The position numbers and the translations under genes are program-made. This document shows, one piece after another, positions 1-5,486 of a stretch of 6,852 nt of DNA. The notes beneath the pieces are model-generated. The model was not told where the DNA came from, made no database searches, and was given only the letters and a program-made list of their open reading frames with translations. The DNA comes from Clostridia bacterium (lineage in GTDB: Bacteria > Bacillota > Clostridia > Christensenellales > UBA1242): NCBI GenBank assembly GCA_017622115.1, contig JAGART010000001.1, positions 1 to 6,852 on the forward strand, written 5' to 3'. Position 1 is the stretch's first letter. Each line of letters begins with the position of its first letter.

Positions 1-2
1 AT

Positions 3-803
3 GTACAACTTCACAACGATTTAGGTTTTGAGTTGCCTCAATATTATCACCTACCACTTATAATGGGTAAAAATCCAGAAACAGGCGAAGTTAGCAAACT
101 CTCAAAAAGACACGGTGCTGTTTCTTTTGCTGATTTAACTATGCAAGGTTATCTTCCAGAAGCAATTATAAATTATATTGCATTGCTCGGCTGGCACCCT
201 GGGGATAGTGAGCAAGAATTCTTTACCCTAGATGAACTTATAAAAGTATTTAATGCAGATGACATTCGCAAATCTAGTGCAATTTTTGACTATGACAAAC
301 TCAAATGGATGAATAGCAAGTATATTGAAAAAATGGATTTAACTCAATTTAAATCTTATGCAATGCCGATTTTAGACAAAACTATCACACATAAACTCGA
401 TGATTTAGACAAACTTTGCGAGATTTTAAAACCTCGTATTCAAATATTTAGTGAAATTAGTGAAAAAGTAACATTTTTTGAAGAACTTCCTGATTTTGAT
501 ATTAATTTACTCGCAAATGACAAGAAAAAGACAACTTTGGAAAATAGCAAAATAATATTAGAAAATGCTATAAAATTACTCACTGAAATTGAGCAAAAAG
601 ACTGGCTAAACGACAATCTCTTTGCTGTATTAGAGCAAATTGCAACAGACAATCAGTTAAAGCCTATGTCTGTTATGTGGGTTGTACGTTTGGCTGTTTC
701 TGGCAACATTGTTACTGTGGGTGGAGCAACTGAAATTATGCAAATTTTAGGCAAAGAAGAAACTCTTGCTCGCCTAAATAAAACTTTAAATAAATTGTCT
801 TAA
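3..803 (+). CDS. gltX: Glutamyl-tRNA synthetase, C-terminal part (5' end outside the window)
   Basis: Class I aminoacyl-tRNA synthetase that charges tRNA with glutamate (in many Bacillota also tRNA-Gln) in the cytoplasm. The reading frame is open to the left edge. The 10 codons before the TTG at 33 read VQLHNDLGFE and continue a typical GltX run into LPQYYHLPLIMG, so that TTG is internal and not a start. The KMSKS-type loop appears as SKLSKRHG at visible residues 31-38, followed by the conserved stretch GAVSFADL...GYLPEAIINYIALLGWHPG. The rest is the helical anticodon-binding region, ending in the family-like segment GGATEIMQILGKEETLARL. About 229 residues follow the loop, which matches a complete C-terminus. 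The first roughly 220 residues, with the HIGH motif, lie outside. No hairpin separates it from the next gene, so some read-through is possible. Confidence 0.96.
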   Translation, partial: VQLHNDLGFELPQYYHLPLIMGKNPETGEVSKLSKRHGAVSFADLTMQGYLPEAIINYIALLGWHPGDSEQEFFTLDELIKVFNADDIRKSSAIFDYDKLKWMNSKYIEKMDLTQFKSYAMPILDKTITHKLDDLDKLCEILKPRIQIFSEISEKVTFFEELPDFDINLLANDKKKTTLENSKIILENAIKLLTEIEQKDWLNDNLFAVLEQIATDNQLKPMSVMWVVRLAVSGNIVTVGGATEIMQILGKEETLARLNKTLNKLS

Positions 804-809
804 AAATCC

Positions 810-838
810 TTGCCAAATTAGTTTATTCGTGCTAAACT
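810..838 (+). promoter_or_regulatory. Promoter of the 870-1562 gene (extended -10)
   Basis: A -35 box TTGCCA (810-815), a 17 bp spacer and a -10 box TAAACT (833-838) preceded by TG at 830-831, giving an extended -10 (TGC-TAAACT). Transcription would begin near 845 and leave a leader of about 25 nt carrying the AAGGAG ribosome site at 856-861. It sits in the 66 bp gap after gltX and lets the downstream gene be transcribed alone. Confidence 0.6.
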
Positions 839-869
839 ATCACCGCAAATACTTCAAGGAGCAATACAA

Positions 870-1562
870 ATGAACTTTAAAGAATTTAGAGAACTTAACA
901 AAAAAGCAATCGAATTACACAAACAAAAATCACGCTTAAACTTTGGCGATGATTATCAAAAATTAAAGGAAATTTCAACTGAATACAATTCTATTACACT
1001 TCAATTAGAAAAGTACAATTCTTTGTTTAACATCACTCTTGCAGATTTTATCGTTTATTTAAATGAATATTATCAAAACTTAAATATCGATTTACAATTA
1101 GATGTAACAAACATTTCTTTTAATACAATTAACTCACAAGATTTTGCAGGAAATCCAGAAGAAATTCGCACATTCAATATTGAATATGCGCTTAAATATG
1201 GTACTACTAACATACCTGTTACAATCGCAAAAAGCAGTATAGTATCAAACAACCCAAATGCTTTCCCTAGCAAACAAGAAGTTAAAGAAAATGCATTACA
1301 ATTATCATCTTTACTTAATACAAAATTTAACTTGATTTCTAACGAACAAATGCATATTACATCTTACAAAAACACATTACCTACAAGAAATGAATTGTTA
1401 TTTGATATCGCTGAGGCTATGGACTTTGTTGCTTTAAAAAATATTCAAGCAAAAGCACAAGTACGCAAAGAAGAATTAAATGCTAAATTAGCAGAAATTA
1501 AACAAGAAACACAATTATTAAAAAAGAATTCTATTGATTTAGATTATCTTTGCCGTAGATAA
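870..1562 (+). CDS. Hypothetical protein, 230 aa, helical ends and a beta-type centre
   Basis: I do not recognise a family. The ATG at 870 has a good AAGGAG site at 856-861, 8 nt upstream, and no competing start. The protein has no signal peptide or membrane segment, so it is probably cytoplasmic. Residues 1-50 are charged and helix-prone, with a Lys/Glu/Leu pattern that could form a coiled coil. Residues about 52-70 (SLFNITLADFIVYLNEYYQ) look like an amphipathic helix. Residues about 73-125 alternate hydrophobic and polar residues in short strands (LDVTNISF, FNIEYALKY, IPVTIA). Residues 190-220 form a likely C-terminal coiled coil rich in Ala, Lys, Glu and Gln. The gene lies between gltX and the PHP gene but has its own promoter and terminator, so position says little about its job. 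The long open frame, ribosome site and flanking signals make it a real gene; function is unknown. Confidence 0.85.
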   Translation: MNFKEFRELNKKAIELHKQKSRLNFGDDYQKLKEISTEYNSITLQLEKYNSLFNITLADFIVYLNEYYQNLNIDLQLDVTNISFNTINSQDFAGNPEEIRTFNIEYALKYGTTNIPVTIAKSSIVSNNPNAFPSKQEVKENALQLSSLLNTKFNLISNEQMHITSYKNTLPTRNELLFDIAEAMDFVALKNIQAKAQVRKEELNAKLAEIKQETQLLKKNSIDLDYLCRR

Positions 1563-1589
1563 AAAATGCCTAAATTTTAGGCATTTTTT
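1561..1589 (+). terminator. Rho-independent terminator after the 870-1562 gene
   Basis: A perfect hairpin with core ATGCCTA (1566-1572) pairing TAGGCAT (1578-1584), a 5-nt loop AATTT, and flanking A6/T6 runs (1561-1566, 1584-1589) that lengthen the stem and supply the U tract. It begins inside the TAA stop codon of the gene and ends 18 nt before the next -35 box. Confidence 0.9.
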
Positions 1590-1607
1590 GTTATTTTAAC
1601 AAAATTA

Positions 1608-1635
1608 TTGACATTTTTTTTATTTGTGATATAAT
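1608..1635 (+). promoter_or_regulatory. Strong promoter of the PHP gene (consensus -35 and extended -10)
   Basis: Consensus TTGACA (1608-1613), 16 bp spacer and consensus TATAAT (1630-1635), with TG at 1627-1628 giving the extended -10 TGATATAAT. Transcription should begin near 1642. This is the closest to consensus of any promoter in the window and suggests steady, strong transcription. Confidence 0.88.
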
Positions 1636-1650
1636 TTTTTTTAGACAAAA

Positions 1651-1657
1651 AGAGGTG
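1651..1657 (+). promoter_or_regulatory. Ribosome binding site that fixes the PHP start at 1664
   Basis: AGAGGTG lies 6 nt before the ATG at 1664. The alternative in-frame GTG at 1655 is the last three bases of this same site, and nothing like a Shine-Dalgarno sequence is correctly spaced for it. The ATG is therefore preferred and the first three codons of the longer version are dropped. Confidence 0.8.
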
Positions 1658-1663
1658 CTTACT

Positions 1664-3328
1664 ATGGACAAAGGACTAATTGACCTACACGTACATACTA
1701 CTTTTAGTAAAGAAGGAATTATAACCACACCAGAGGACGTAATTAGACTTGCTTTGGCAAATGGCGTAGATACTTTGGCAATTACAGACCACAATACAAC
1801 ATTAGGTTGCATAAAAGCACTACAATTTATTAAATCTCATAAAGAACTATGCAAAGATTTGCAATTTATCACAGGTATAGAAGTTTCTTGCGACACAACA
1901 GCAGTTAGTAGTTTTGTAGATAGCCACGAGCATTTGCGTTCTTCTATGTCTGGTGGTGTACATATTTTAGGTTATGGTATTGACCCTACTCACCCAAAAT
2001 TTTTAGAAATGGCAAAATACAATAGTGATGATACTGGCAAACGCACTTTGGCAATCGCCAAATATATTAAACGTTTTTACAATATAGATGTAAATAAGGA
2101 AGAACTCTATCAACTTGTTTCTAAATACGAAATTAAAATGCATTATGCACCAAAAGAAACTTATAAAAGTTTAATTAAAAATCTCTTTAATTCTATTATG
2201 ACAGAAACTGCAAATGCACCATTTAAAAATAAGAAAAAATGGGATAAATTCCAAAAGAAAATGCACGAGCCTGACCTTTATCAAAACTGTATGTACAGAA
2301 TAAAAAGTGTATTTACTTTAAAGGATACAGCACTTGATAATGTAGCAAAAATGGACGTTTACGAAGCCCTTACTTTAATCCACGATGCTGGCGGTGTCGC
2401 TGTACTCGCCCACCCTAACTTCTATCGACCAAAGCACGAAATCAATATTACAGATTTTGAATTATTAGAGCAATTTTTAGACAAAACAACACACTTTTAC
2501 AACGAAGACACAGGCGAATACATTAGAGGAATTTTAGGTATAGAATTATTACACGGTTCTTCTTTTGATGACCAGTTTAGATTTAAATTTTTTAATAATC
2601 TTGCACAAGAACGAGGCTTATATATTACTGGTGGTAGTGATTCGCATTTAAGTAATAAGCGACACAATACAATCGGCTATATTAAAGGCAATTTTTCAAT
2701 CAGTTCATTAGCATTTGTAAAAGATTTACATCAATTACGTTTGGGCAATACTCGTATTTGTGTATCAAGCAAACGCAAAAATATTACACAAGATGATTTA
2801 ATTTATAAATTTAATGATACTCCAACAGACCAGCAAGCAATTTTAATAAATTCTAGCAAGCAAGTTACTGCGGAAGAAATCGTAGAAACACAAATTATTA
2901 GCAAAAAACTTAATAATTTTGAAAAAGAAATTACTTCTGCCCTTTACTGGTATCGTGATAAACTACTCAAAGGAGTAGAAGCACAAAGAATTAGACCAAA
3001 AGCCCATCAAAATTTAGAGCATTTGGCAAAAGTATATCAAAGATATTTAAATTTAGTTGTCCAAAACCAAAGTTTATTTTTTGGCAAAGAAGATGCTTTT
3101 TATGACTGGTTGCAACGCAGAGAAGATTTTGCAACAGAAACAGCAAATGACATTCAAGAATTAATAAAAATGGACACAAAATTACAACAAAAACACGATT
3201 GTAAACCTGTAAATCACTTTACAAGTGTAAAACACACTTTTAAAGAAGTTTCAAGTCAAATAGAGCAACAAACTGCACTTTATGGTGCTAAAAAAGTTTT
3301 GTATAACCAAAAATCACATACTAGATAA
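1664..3328 (+). CDS. PHP-domain metal-dependent phosphoesterase (RNase AM/YciV-like) with long C-terminal extension
   Basis: PHP-fold hydrolase, 554 aa. Relatives of the YciV/RNase AM type hydrolyse 3',5'-nucleotide bisphosphates or the 5' ends of RNA with a three-metal centre; this substrate is inferred. Visible motifs: DLHVH (H9, H11), ITDHN (D42, H43), GIEVS (E73), HILGYG (H100), VLAHP (H250) and GGSDSH (D326, H328). The acid after motif I, usually Asp in SDG, is replaced by SKEG, so E17 may serve instead. A family-type helical insertion fills about 120-230, and an additional stretch of about 20 residues lies between E73 and H100. Members usually end near 280-300 residues. Here about 200 more follow residue 355: charged, helix-rich, with YWYRDKLLKGVEAQRIRP and DAFYDWLQRRED, no family recognised. 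No signal peptide or membrane segment, so cytoplasmic. Transcribed alone between its own promoter and a terminator. Confidence 0.88.
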   Translation: MDKGLIDLHVHTTFSKEGIITTPEDVIRLALANGVDTLAITDHNTTLGCIKALQFIKSHKELCKDLQFITGIEVSCDTTAVSSFVDSHEHLRSSMSGGVHILGYGIDPTHPKFLEMAKYNSDDTGKRTLAIAKYIKRFYNIDVNKEELYQLVSKYEIKMHYAPKETYKSLIKNLFNSIMTETANAPFKNKKKWDKFQKKMHEPDLYQNCMYRIKSVFTLKDTALDNVAKMDVYEALTLIHDAGGVAVLAHPNFYRPKHEINITDFELLEQFLDKTTHFYNEDTGEYIRGILGIELLHGSSFDDQFRFKFFNNLAQERGLYITGGSDSHLSNKRHNTIGYIKGNFSISSLAFVKDLHQLRLGNTRICVSSKRKNITQDDLIYKFNDTPTDQQAILINSSKQVTAEEIVETQIISKKLNNFEKEITSALYWYRDKLLKGVEAQRIRPKAHQNLEHLAKVYQRYLNLVVQNQSLFFGKEDAFYDWLQRREDFATETANDIQELIKMDTKLQQKHDCKPVNHFTSVKHTFKEVSSQIEQQTALYGAKKVLYNQKSHTR

Positions 3329-3365
3329 AATATCTAAAAAATAATCAAAAATTAAAATAAAAAAT

Positions 3366-3395
3366 AAAAAGTCTAGGAATTTTCCTAGGCTTTTT
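3366..3395. terminator. Bidirectional terminator between the convergent PHP and lipoprotein genes
   Basis: Stem GTCTAGGAA (3371-3379) pairs with TTCCTAGGC (3382-3390), including one U-G pair, and is lengthened by A5 (3366-3370) against T5 (3391-3395). T6 follows on the + strand. On the - strand the complement supplies T5, then an A and T6, so it can stop transcription from both sides. It serves the gene ending at 3328 (+) and the gene ending at 3416 (-). Confidence 0.85.
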
Positions 3396-3415
3396 TGGTG
3401 GTTTTTTTATATTTT

Positions 3416-4573
3416 TTATTGAGCTATTTCAATTTTCCAATAACTGTTATCAGCACCTACATATACAGAAATGTTAGTGTCGTTTTTAAATCCATTTAAG
3501 ATTGAAGTTTTTGCTGTATCAACAGATTGTTGAATGTTGTTTACAGAATTATTTAATAAAGATGAAATTGATGATTGTGCTTCAATAATAGTATCAAGAG
3601 CAGTTTCAAATGCGTTGAAAGCAGAAGTTAATCCAGCATTTACTGTTGCCAAAGCCAACTCTGCGGCAGTTTTTGCAGAAGCAAGCACTTGTTCAGCAGT
3701 TTCTAATGCTTGTTGTTTTACAGCATCTGCTCTATCAGCAAGATATGCTTTTTTAGCAGTAATAAATTCTTCCATTTTTTGGTTGTAAGCACTTTCTGCA
3801 GATAAAAATTCAGCTTCAAATTTTTCTTTAAATGAATTGATTGCTGTATCAATATCTTCTAAAGCAATTTCCAAAGGTACAACGATAAGTGAACCAGTAA
3901 CACTACCTGCTTCGATAATGTCGATTTTTGCTTGAAGTTCAGCTTTCTTTAATTCTTCAAAACGAACTTGATAATAAAAGTCTTTAAGTTCTTCTGTCAT
4001 AAATGTTTTAGTTTCTTCACGAGATTGTTTAATTAAATTGATTAATTCTTGTTCTGACATTGTGTCTAATTTGCTTGCATCATATTCTTGCATACATTCT
4101 TTTACCAATGCTTCCAAGTTGTCTTTTGTGATTTCAGCACCTTTTTGCAAAGTTGCTTCAATGTCTAAATCTGTTAATTTTTGTTCTACACTTGCTTGAA
4201 TTTTATCAAAAAGTTGTTGAGCATCATCACCAGAAATAGAAACATTTACTTCATTTTGCCCTGCTGTAATTGAACCTTCAATCAAGTAACCTTGCTCTTT
4301 TGAAAATTCAATAAATGCATTTGTTGCTTGTTCGGCAGTTAAACCTTCAAAACTAACATTTGCAATTACAAAGTTTCCTTCATCATTGTTTGCGCTAGCA
4401 GAAATAACTTTGTTGTTTGCATCTAGAACAAATTCAACAGATGGGTTTGTTGATACATTCATAATTTTGTTTTCTGTGTTTCCCCCACAAGCAGCAAACA
4501 AAGCAAGACAAGGCAAGGCTACAAGAGCACAAAAAGCAAACAGTGTAATCAATTTAGATTTTGTTTTTTCCAT
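3416..4573 (-). CDS. Lipoprotein with RsgI-like middle domain and Ala-rich helical stalk
   Basis: Predicted surface lipoprotein, 385 aa. Residues 1-28 form a signal peptide (KTKSK, then a hydrophobic run) ending in LFAAC with C29 as lipidation site; Phe at -3 is slightly off consensus. Residues about 38-145 resemble the extracytoplasmic middle domain of anti-sigma factors of the RsgI type: MNVSTNPSVEFVLDANNKVISASANNDEG, then LTAEQATNAFIEFSKEQGYL and a strand-plus-helix repeat ending near KLTDLDIEATLQKG. In RsgI this domain sits outside the membrane behind a cytoplasmic anti-sigma segment and a membrane helix. Here both are absent and a lipid anchor replaces them. Residues about 150-220 are charged helices. 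Residues 236-362 are Ala/Glu-rich and probably a coiled coil, and a short strand-like tail (NISVYVGADNSYWKIEIAQ) ends the protein. The start has AAAGGAGAG at 4578-4586. Role unknown; an envelope sensor or structural lipoprotein is inference. Confidence 0.85.
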   Translation of the reverse strand: MEKTKSKLITLFAFCALVALPCLALFAACGGNTENKIMNVSTNPSVEFVLDANNKVISASANNDEGNFVIANVSFEGLTAEQATNAFIEFSKEQGYLIEGSITAGQNEVNVSISGDDAQQLFDKIQASVEQKLTDLDIEATLQKGAEITKDNLEALVKECMQEYDASKLDTMSEQELINLIKQSREETKTFMTEELKDFYYQVRFEELKKAELQAKIDIIEAGSVTGSLIVVPLEIALEDIDTAINSFKEKFEAEFLSAESAYNQKMEEFITAKKAYLADRADAVKQQALETAEQVLASAKTAAELALATVNAGLTSAFNAFETALDTIIEAQSSISSLLNNSVNNIQQSVDTAKTSILNGFKNDTNISVYVGADNSYWKIEIAQ

Positions 4574-4610
4574 TTTTCTCTCCTTTATTTTTTATCCGCT
4601 TTAAAAATCC

Positions 4611-4640
4611 AAAATACCTGCGGTATAAGAAGTGTAACAC
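4611..4640 (-). promoter_or_regulatory. Candidate promoter/operator region of the lipoprotein gene
   Basis: The upstream terminator (4709-4734) means this gene needs its own promoter, but no extended -10 like those of its neighbours is present. The best fit on the - strand is GTTACA (4638-4633), 16 bp, TATTTT (4616-4611), four of six matches in each box. Two inverted repeats overlap it: GTGT-A-ACAC (4632-4640) on the -35 and ATACC-TGC-GGTAT (4614-4626) across the spacer and -10 edge. These could be regulator sites or use of another sigma factor; either is inference. Confidence 0.35.
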
Positions 4641-4708
4641 AATTAAAAATTTTTTGCATACATAAATAAAAAAATATATTGAATTTGACACATTTTTTAA
4701 AATTGCAT

Positions 4709-4734
4709 AAAAAAACGACCTTAACGCAAGGTCG
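4709..4734 (-). terminator. Rho-independent terminator after the 4745-5314 gene
   Basis: On the - strand CGACCTT (4734-4728), loop GCGTT and AAGGTCG (4722-4716) form a perfect 7 bp GC-containing stem followed by seven T (4715-4709). It starts about 10 nt past the stop codon and separates this gene from the lipoprotein gene downstream on the same strand. Confidence 0.92.
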
Positions 4735-4744
4735 CTATAAAAAA

Positions 4745-5314
4745 TTATAAATATTTAGATTGTTCTTTTTTGTTAAATAATCTAACTTTTGTAATTACAT
4801 CAACAGCCAAACAATCTTCTGCAAAAGGAATAGTGATTTTATCAATCAAAACAGGTCTTTTTGCAGGTTTTTTCTTAACTTCTTGAGGTTTTTCAATTTC
4901 CCCATTATCAACTACAACAAAAACTTCTTCTTCCTCAACTTGTTGTGTTTCTTGTTGAGGCTCTTCTTGTATTTCTTGTTGAGGTTCTTCTTGAATTTCG
5001 GCTTCAACCAAAACACTTGCAGGGGTAGCATTTAAAAATGCTAACTTATCCCCTACTTCTTGCTCTACGGCACACAATACTTGCATTTTAATTTGTTCAT
5101 CAGTTAAACCTTGTGCTTTAAGTTTTGCAACAAAAGAGAATTCATCTTGCTCTACATTTTCTATTTGAGCCAAATAAATTTCCATTTCTGCTTGTTTTAA
5201 TGCTTGGTTAAACCAACTATTTTGTGCGTTGCGAATATTCTCTGCTTCTACAATCATTTGTTTAAAACAATTCATTGTACCAGATTTTGCAACATCAAAC
5301 ATTCTTTCAGCCAT
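4745..5314 (-). CDS. Hypothetical acidic protein, 189 aa, with Glu/Gln/Pro repeat linker
   Basis: No family recognised. The start chosen is ATG at 5314 (MAERMFDVAK), with AAGG-C-AGGT at 5321-5329 six nt upstream. A longer frame from TTG at 5389 is rejected because the promoter at 5349-5376 lies within it and transcription would start near 5342. Residues 1-95 are helix-rich, with Trp34 and a segment LKAQGLTDEQIKMQVLCAVEQEVGDKL (65-91) that reads like a small helical unit. Residues 104-130 form a low-complexity acidic linker with two copies of EIQEEPQQ (106-113, 114-121) followed by ETQQVEEEE. Residues 145-153 are basic (KKKPAKRP), and a short C-terminal part (154-189) has strand-like segments (VLIDKITIPF, LAVDVITKVRLF). 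No signal peptide or membrane segment. The layout of two folded parts joined by a flexible charged linker suggests a cytoplasmic adaptor or scaffold, which is only a guess. Confidence 0.82.
   Translation of the reverse strand: MAERMFDVAKSGTMNCFKQMIVEAENIRNAQNSWFNQALKQAEMEIYLAQIENVEQDEFSFVAKLKAQGLTDEQIKMQVLCAVEQEVGDKLAFLNATPASVLVEAEIQEEPQQEIQEEPQQETQQVEEEEVFVVVDNGEIEKPQEVKKKPAKRPVLIDKITIPFAEDCLAVDVITKVRLFNKKEQSKYL
4949..4996 (-). repeat. Two tandem 24-bp units inside the 4745-5314 gene
   Basis: Units 4949-4972 and 4973-4996 match at 22 of 24 bases and encode two copies of an octapeptide (IQEEPQQE) in the Glu/Gln/Pro linker. The two differences are c4961/t4985 and t4970/a4994. The in-frame 24-bp period means copies could be gained or lost without shifting the frame. 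Confidence 0.85.
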
Positions 5315-5348
5315 AATAATACCTGCCTTAATAAAAATTTGCCTAGAT

Positions 5349-5376
5349 ATTTTATCATAATATGACAATTTGTCAA
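5349..5376 (-). promoter_or_regulatory. Promoter of the 4745-5314 gene (extended -10)
   Basis: On the - strand: consensus TTGACA (5376-5371), 16 bp spacer, TAAAAT (5354-5349) preceded by TG at 5357-5356 (TGATAAAAT). Transcription should start near 5342, leaving a leader of about 28 nt before the ATG at 5314. This position rules out the TTG at 5389 as a start. Confidence 0.82.
5363..5375. promoter_or_regulatory. Perfect 6+1+6 palindrome over the -35/spacer, candidate operator
   Basis: TGACAA-T-TTGTCA covers most of the -35 box and the first part of the spacer of the leftward promoter. A perfect odd-centred palindrome in this position is the classic layout of a repressor site. Part of the symmetry is forced by the TTGACA box itself, so chance cannot be excluded. 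No regulator can be named. Confidence 0.4.
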
Positions 5377-5410
5377 GAAAATATAACAAATTTTTTAATC
5401 AATTAAAAGT

Positions 5411-5439
5411 TTGCTTTACTAAAAAATTTATGATATAAT
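5411..5439 (+). promoter_or_regulatory. Promoter of the P-loop protein gene (extended -10)
   Basis: Weak -35 TTGCTT (5411-5416), 17 bp spacer and consensus TATAAT (5434-5439) with TG at 5431-5432 (TGATATAAT). Transcription would start near 5446. It is divergent from the promoter at 5349-5376, with 34 bp between the two -35 boxes, so the two do not overlap. Confidence 0.75.
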
Positions 5440-5453
5440 TTATTATATTTAAA

Positions 5454-5470
5454 TAACAATTTTATTGTTA
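5454..5470 (+). promoter_or_regulatory. Inverted repeat in the leader of the P-loop gene
   Basis: TAACAAT-TTT-ATTGTTA is a perfect 7 bp inverted repeat with a 3-nt loop, between the predicted transcription start (about 5446) and the GGAGG ribosome site (5477-5481). It could be an operator, or a weak hairpin near the 5' end of the mRNA. The stem is AT-rich, so an RNA role would be marginal. Confidence 0.4.
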
Positions 5471-5486
5471 AAATACGGAGGAAGAA

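Noticed and set aside
33..35. TTG at 33 as the start of a 256-residue protein
   Set aside because: The frame stays open to the window edge, and the upstream residues (QLHNDLGFE) continue the glutamyl-tRNA synthetase sequence, so this is an internal Leu codon of a truncated gene.
1655..1657. GTG at 1655 as start of the PHP protein
   Set aside because: It is part of the AGAGGTG ribosome site that serves the ATG at 1664, and no ribosome site is placed for the GTG itself.
3534..3788. 84-residue + strand frame opposite the lipoprotein gene
   Set aside because: It is the antisense of the Ala-rich helical region, with no promoter or ribosome site. The same applies to the other opposite-strand frames at 440-652, 1073-1273, 1591-1812, 2991-3179, 4386-4604 and 5793-5993.
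3416..4573. Complete RsgI anti-sigma factor
   Set aside because: There is no cytoplasmic N-terminal anti-sigma segment: the mature protein begins at the lipid-modified Cys29, and no sigma factor gene is adjacent.
4685..4713. Rightward promoter-like TTGACA (4685-4690), 17 bp, TAAAAA (4708-4713)
   Set aside because: No + strand gene follows; it would read into the back of the 4745-5314 gene through a hairpin. The -10 is just the A run of the leftward terminator. An antisense transcript cannot be excluded but is not supported.
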